DNA of 6,584 bases from Candidatus Omnitrophota bacterium (lineage in GTDB: Bacteria > Omnitrophota > Gorgyraeia > Zapsychrales > Fredricksoniimonadaceae), in NCBI GenBank assembly GCA_016206745.1, contig JACQQW010000110.1:1-6584 (forward strand). The letters run 5' to 3'. A program made the position numbers and the translations under genes. The notes under the pieces were generated by a model, which saw only the letters and a list, made by a program, of their open reading frames with translations, was not told the origin of the DNA and did not search any database. This document shows positions 6,277 through 6,584 of this stretch, piece by piece; the first letter of the stretch is position 1, and each line of letters starts with the position of its first letter.

Positions 6277-6584
6277 ATGCCCGTTCGTGTTTTTATTATC
6301 ATTGCTCTGTGCTTTCTGACAGAAAGTGTTGTTTATGCGCAGGGTCTGAATAAAGTTGAAAGAAATATTTTAGAAATTAAACGCCTGGGTACAAGGATTT
6401 CCGCCATTGAAATCGAGATGAAATTGCCTCTGGCATCTAATCCAGGCCATCGAAAATGGAAGTATCCGTCGCAAAAGGCAATTAAAGGTTTAGATAAAAT
6501 AAAGAAAGATTTAGATCAATTAAGAACAGTGCCAGAAGTGAAAGATTTACGAATAAAGCTGCACGACACCATTGATGGTCTTAA
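6277..6584 (+). CDS. Secreted helical protein of unknown function (3' partial)
   Basis: The frame is open from the ATG at 6277 to the window edge (102 codons), with an in-frame TAA two codons before the ATG. The first 22 residues form a classic signal peptide: MPVR, a hydrophobic core (VFIIIALCFL), then a polar region ending VYA before Gln-Gly, a good signal peptidase I site after Ala22. There is no lipobox cysteine at the cleavage point. The visible mature part is charged, lysine-rich and probably mostly alpha-helical (ERNILEIKRL, KGLDKIKKDLDQLR), so periplasmic or extracellular. I do not recognise a family. Base composition is A+T-rich: 16 G+C of 60 in 6481-6540, unlike the operon upstream. 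No Shine-Dalgarno site precedes the ATG, so translation may depend on the short ORF ending at 6268. A promoter at 6013-6041 could drive it independently of the operon. Confidence 0.68.
   Translation, partial: MPVRVFIIIALCFLTESVVYAQGLNKVERNILEIKRLGTRISAIEIEMKLPLASNPGHRKWKYPSQKAIKGLDKIKKDLDQLRTVPEVKDLRIKLHDTIDGL

Noticed and set aside
6225..6353. 42-codon frame starting MLIPVTIILFLYAIKL
   Set aside because: Its start is hydrophobic, but it has no ribosome site, and its second half is a cysteine-rich out-of-frame reading of the signal peptide gene at 6277, which has a proper signal peptidase site and stays open to the edge.
1..6584. CRISPR arrays, tRNA or rRNA genes, insertion sequences
   Set aside because: No regularly spaced repeats, cloverleaf-like or rRNA-like stretches, transposase motifs or terminal inverted repeats with target duplications were seen.

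Overview
The window looks like the end of a surface-polysaccharide assembly operon from a Gram-negative-type bacterium, followed by a separately controlled locus that runs off the 3' edge. The Gram-negative reading rests on a chain-length regulator fused to a BY-kinase-like domain, an O-antigen ligase/polymerase-family membrane protein, and an ABC O-antigen exporter whose ATPase carries a Wzt-type glycan-binding tail. The taxon cannot be read reliably from this sequence. Base composition is middling in the operon and clearly more A+T-rich after about 6240.

Positions 3-5992 hold five plus-strand genes that are almost fused: Wzz/BY-kinase-like protein (5' end outside the window), Wzy/WaaL-family protein, Wzm permease, Wzt ATPase, and a SAM methyltransferase. 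Junctions are an 8-nt overlap, a 4-nt ATGA overlap, a 2-nt gap (once the Wzt start is moved to a TTG with a strong ribosome site) and a 3-nt gap, so one transcript and translational coupling are likely. No glycosyltransferase, flippase or sugar-nucleotide gene lies in the window; these presumably lie outside it.

Inferred joint role: Wzm/Wzt exports a lipid-linked glycan recognised by the Wzt C-terminal domain. The Wzy/WaaL-family protein ligates or polymerises it outside the inner membrane. The Wzz-like protein controls length or assembly, and the methyltransferase may modify the glycan. Two points are unusual. A Wzz/kinase-like protein and a Wzy_C-family protein sit beside an ABC exporter, mixing parts of two pathways normally treated as alternatives. 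Also, the kinase domain has lost both Walker A' aspartates while keeping Walker A lysine, Walker B and a small C-terminal tyrosine cluster.

Positions 5993-6276 contain no convincing ordinary gene but are dense in signals. There is a near-consensus sigma70-type promoter (TTGACG, 17 nt, TATAAC) interleaved with three inverted repeats. A 9-bp-arm hairpin lies exactly where the transcript should begin, and a further bulged hairpin follows. A 19-codon ORF with the best ribosome site in the region ends 8 nt before the next gene. That gene, from 6277, encodes a protein with a signal peptide and a helical lysine-rich mature part; it has no stop before the window ends and I do not recognise its family.
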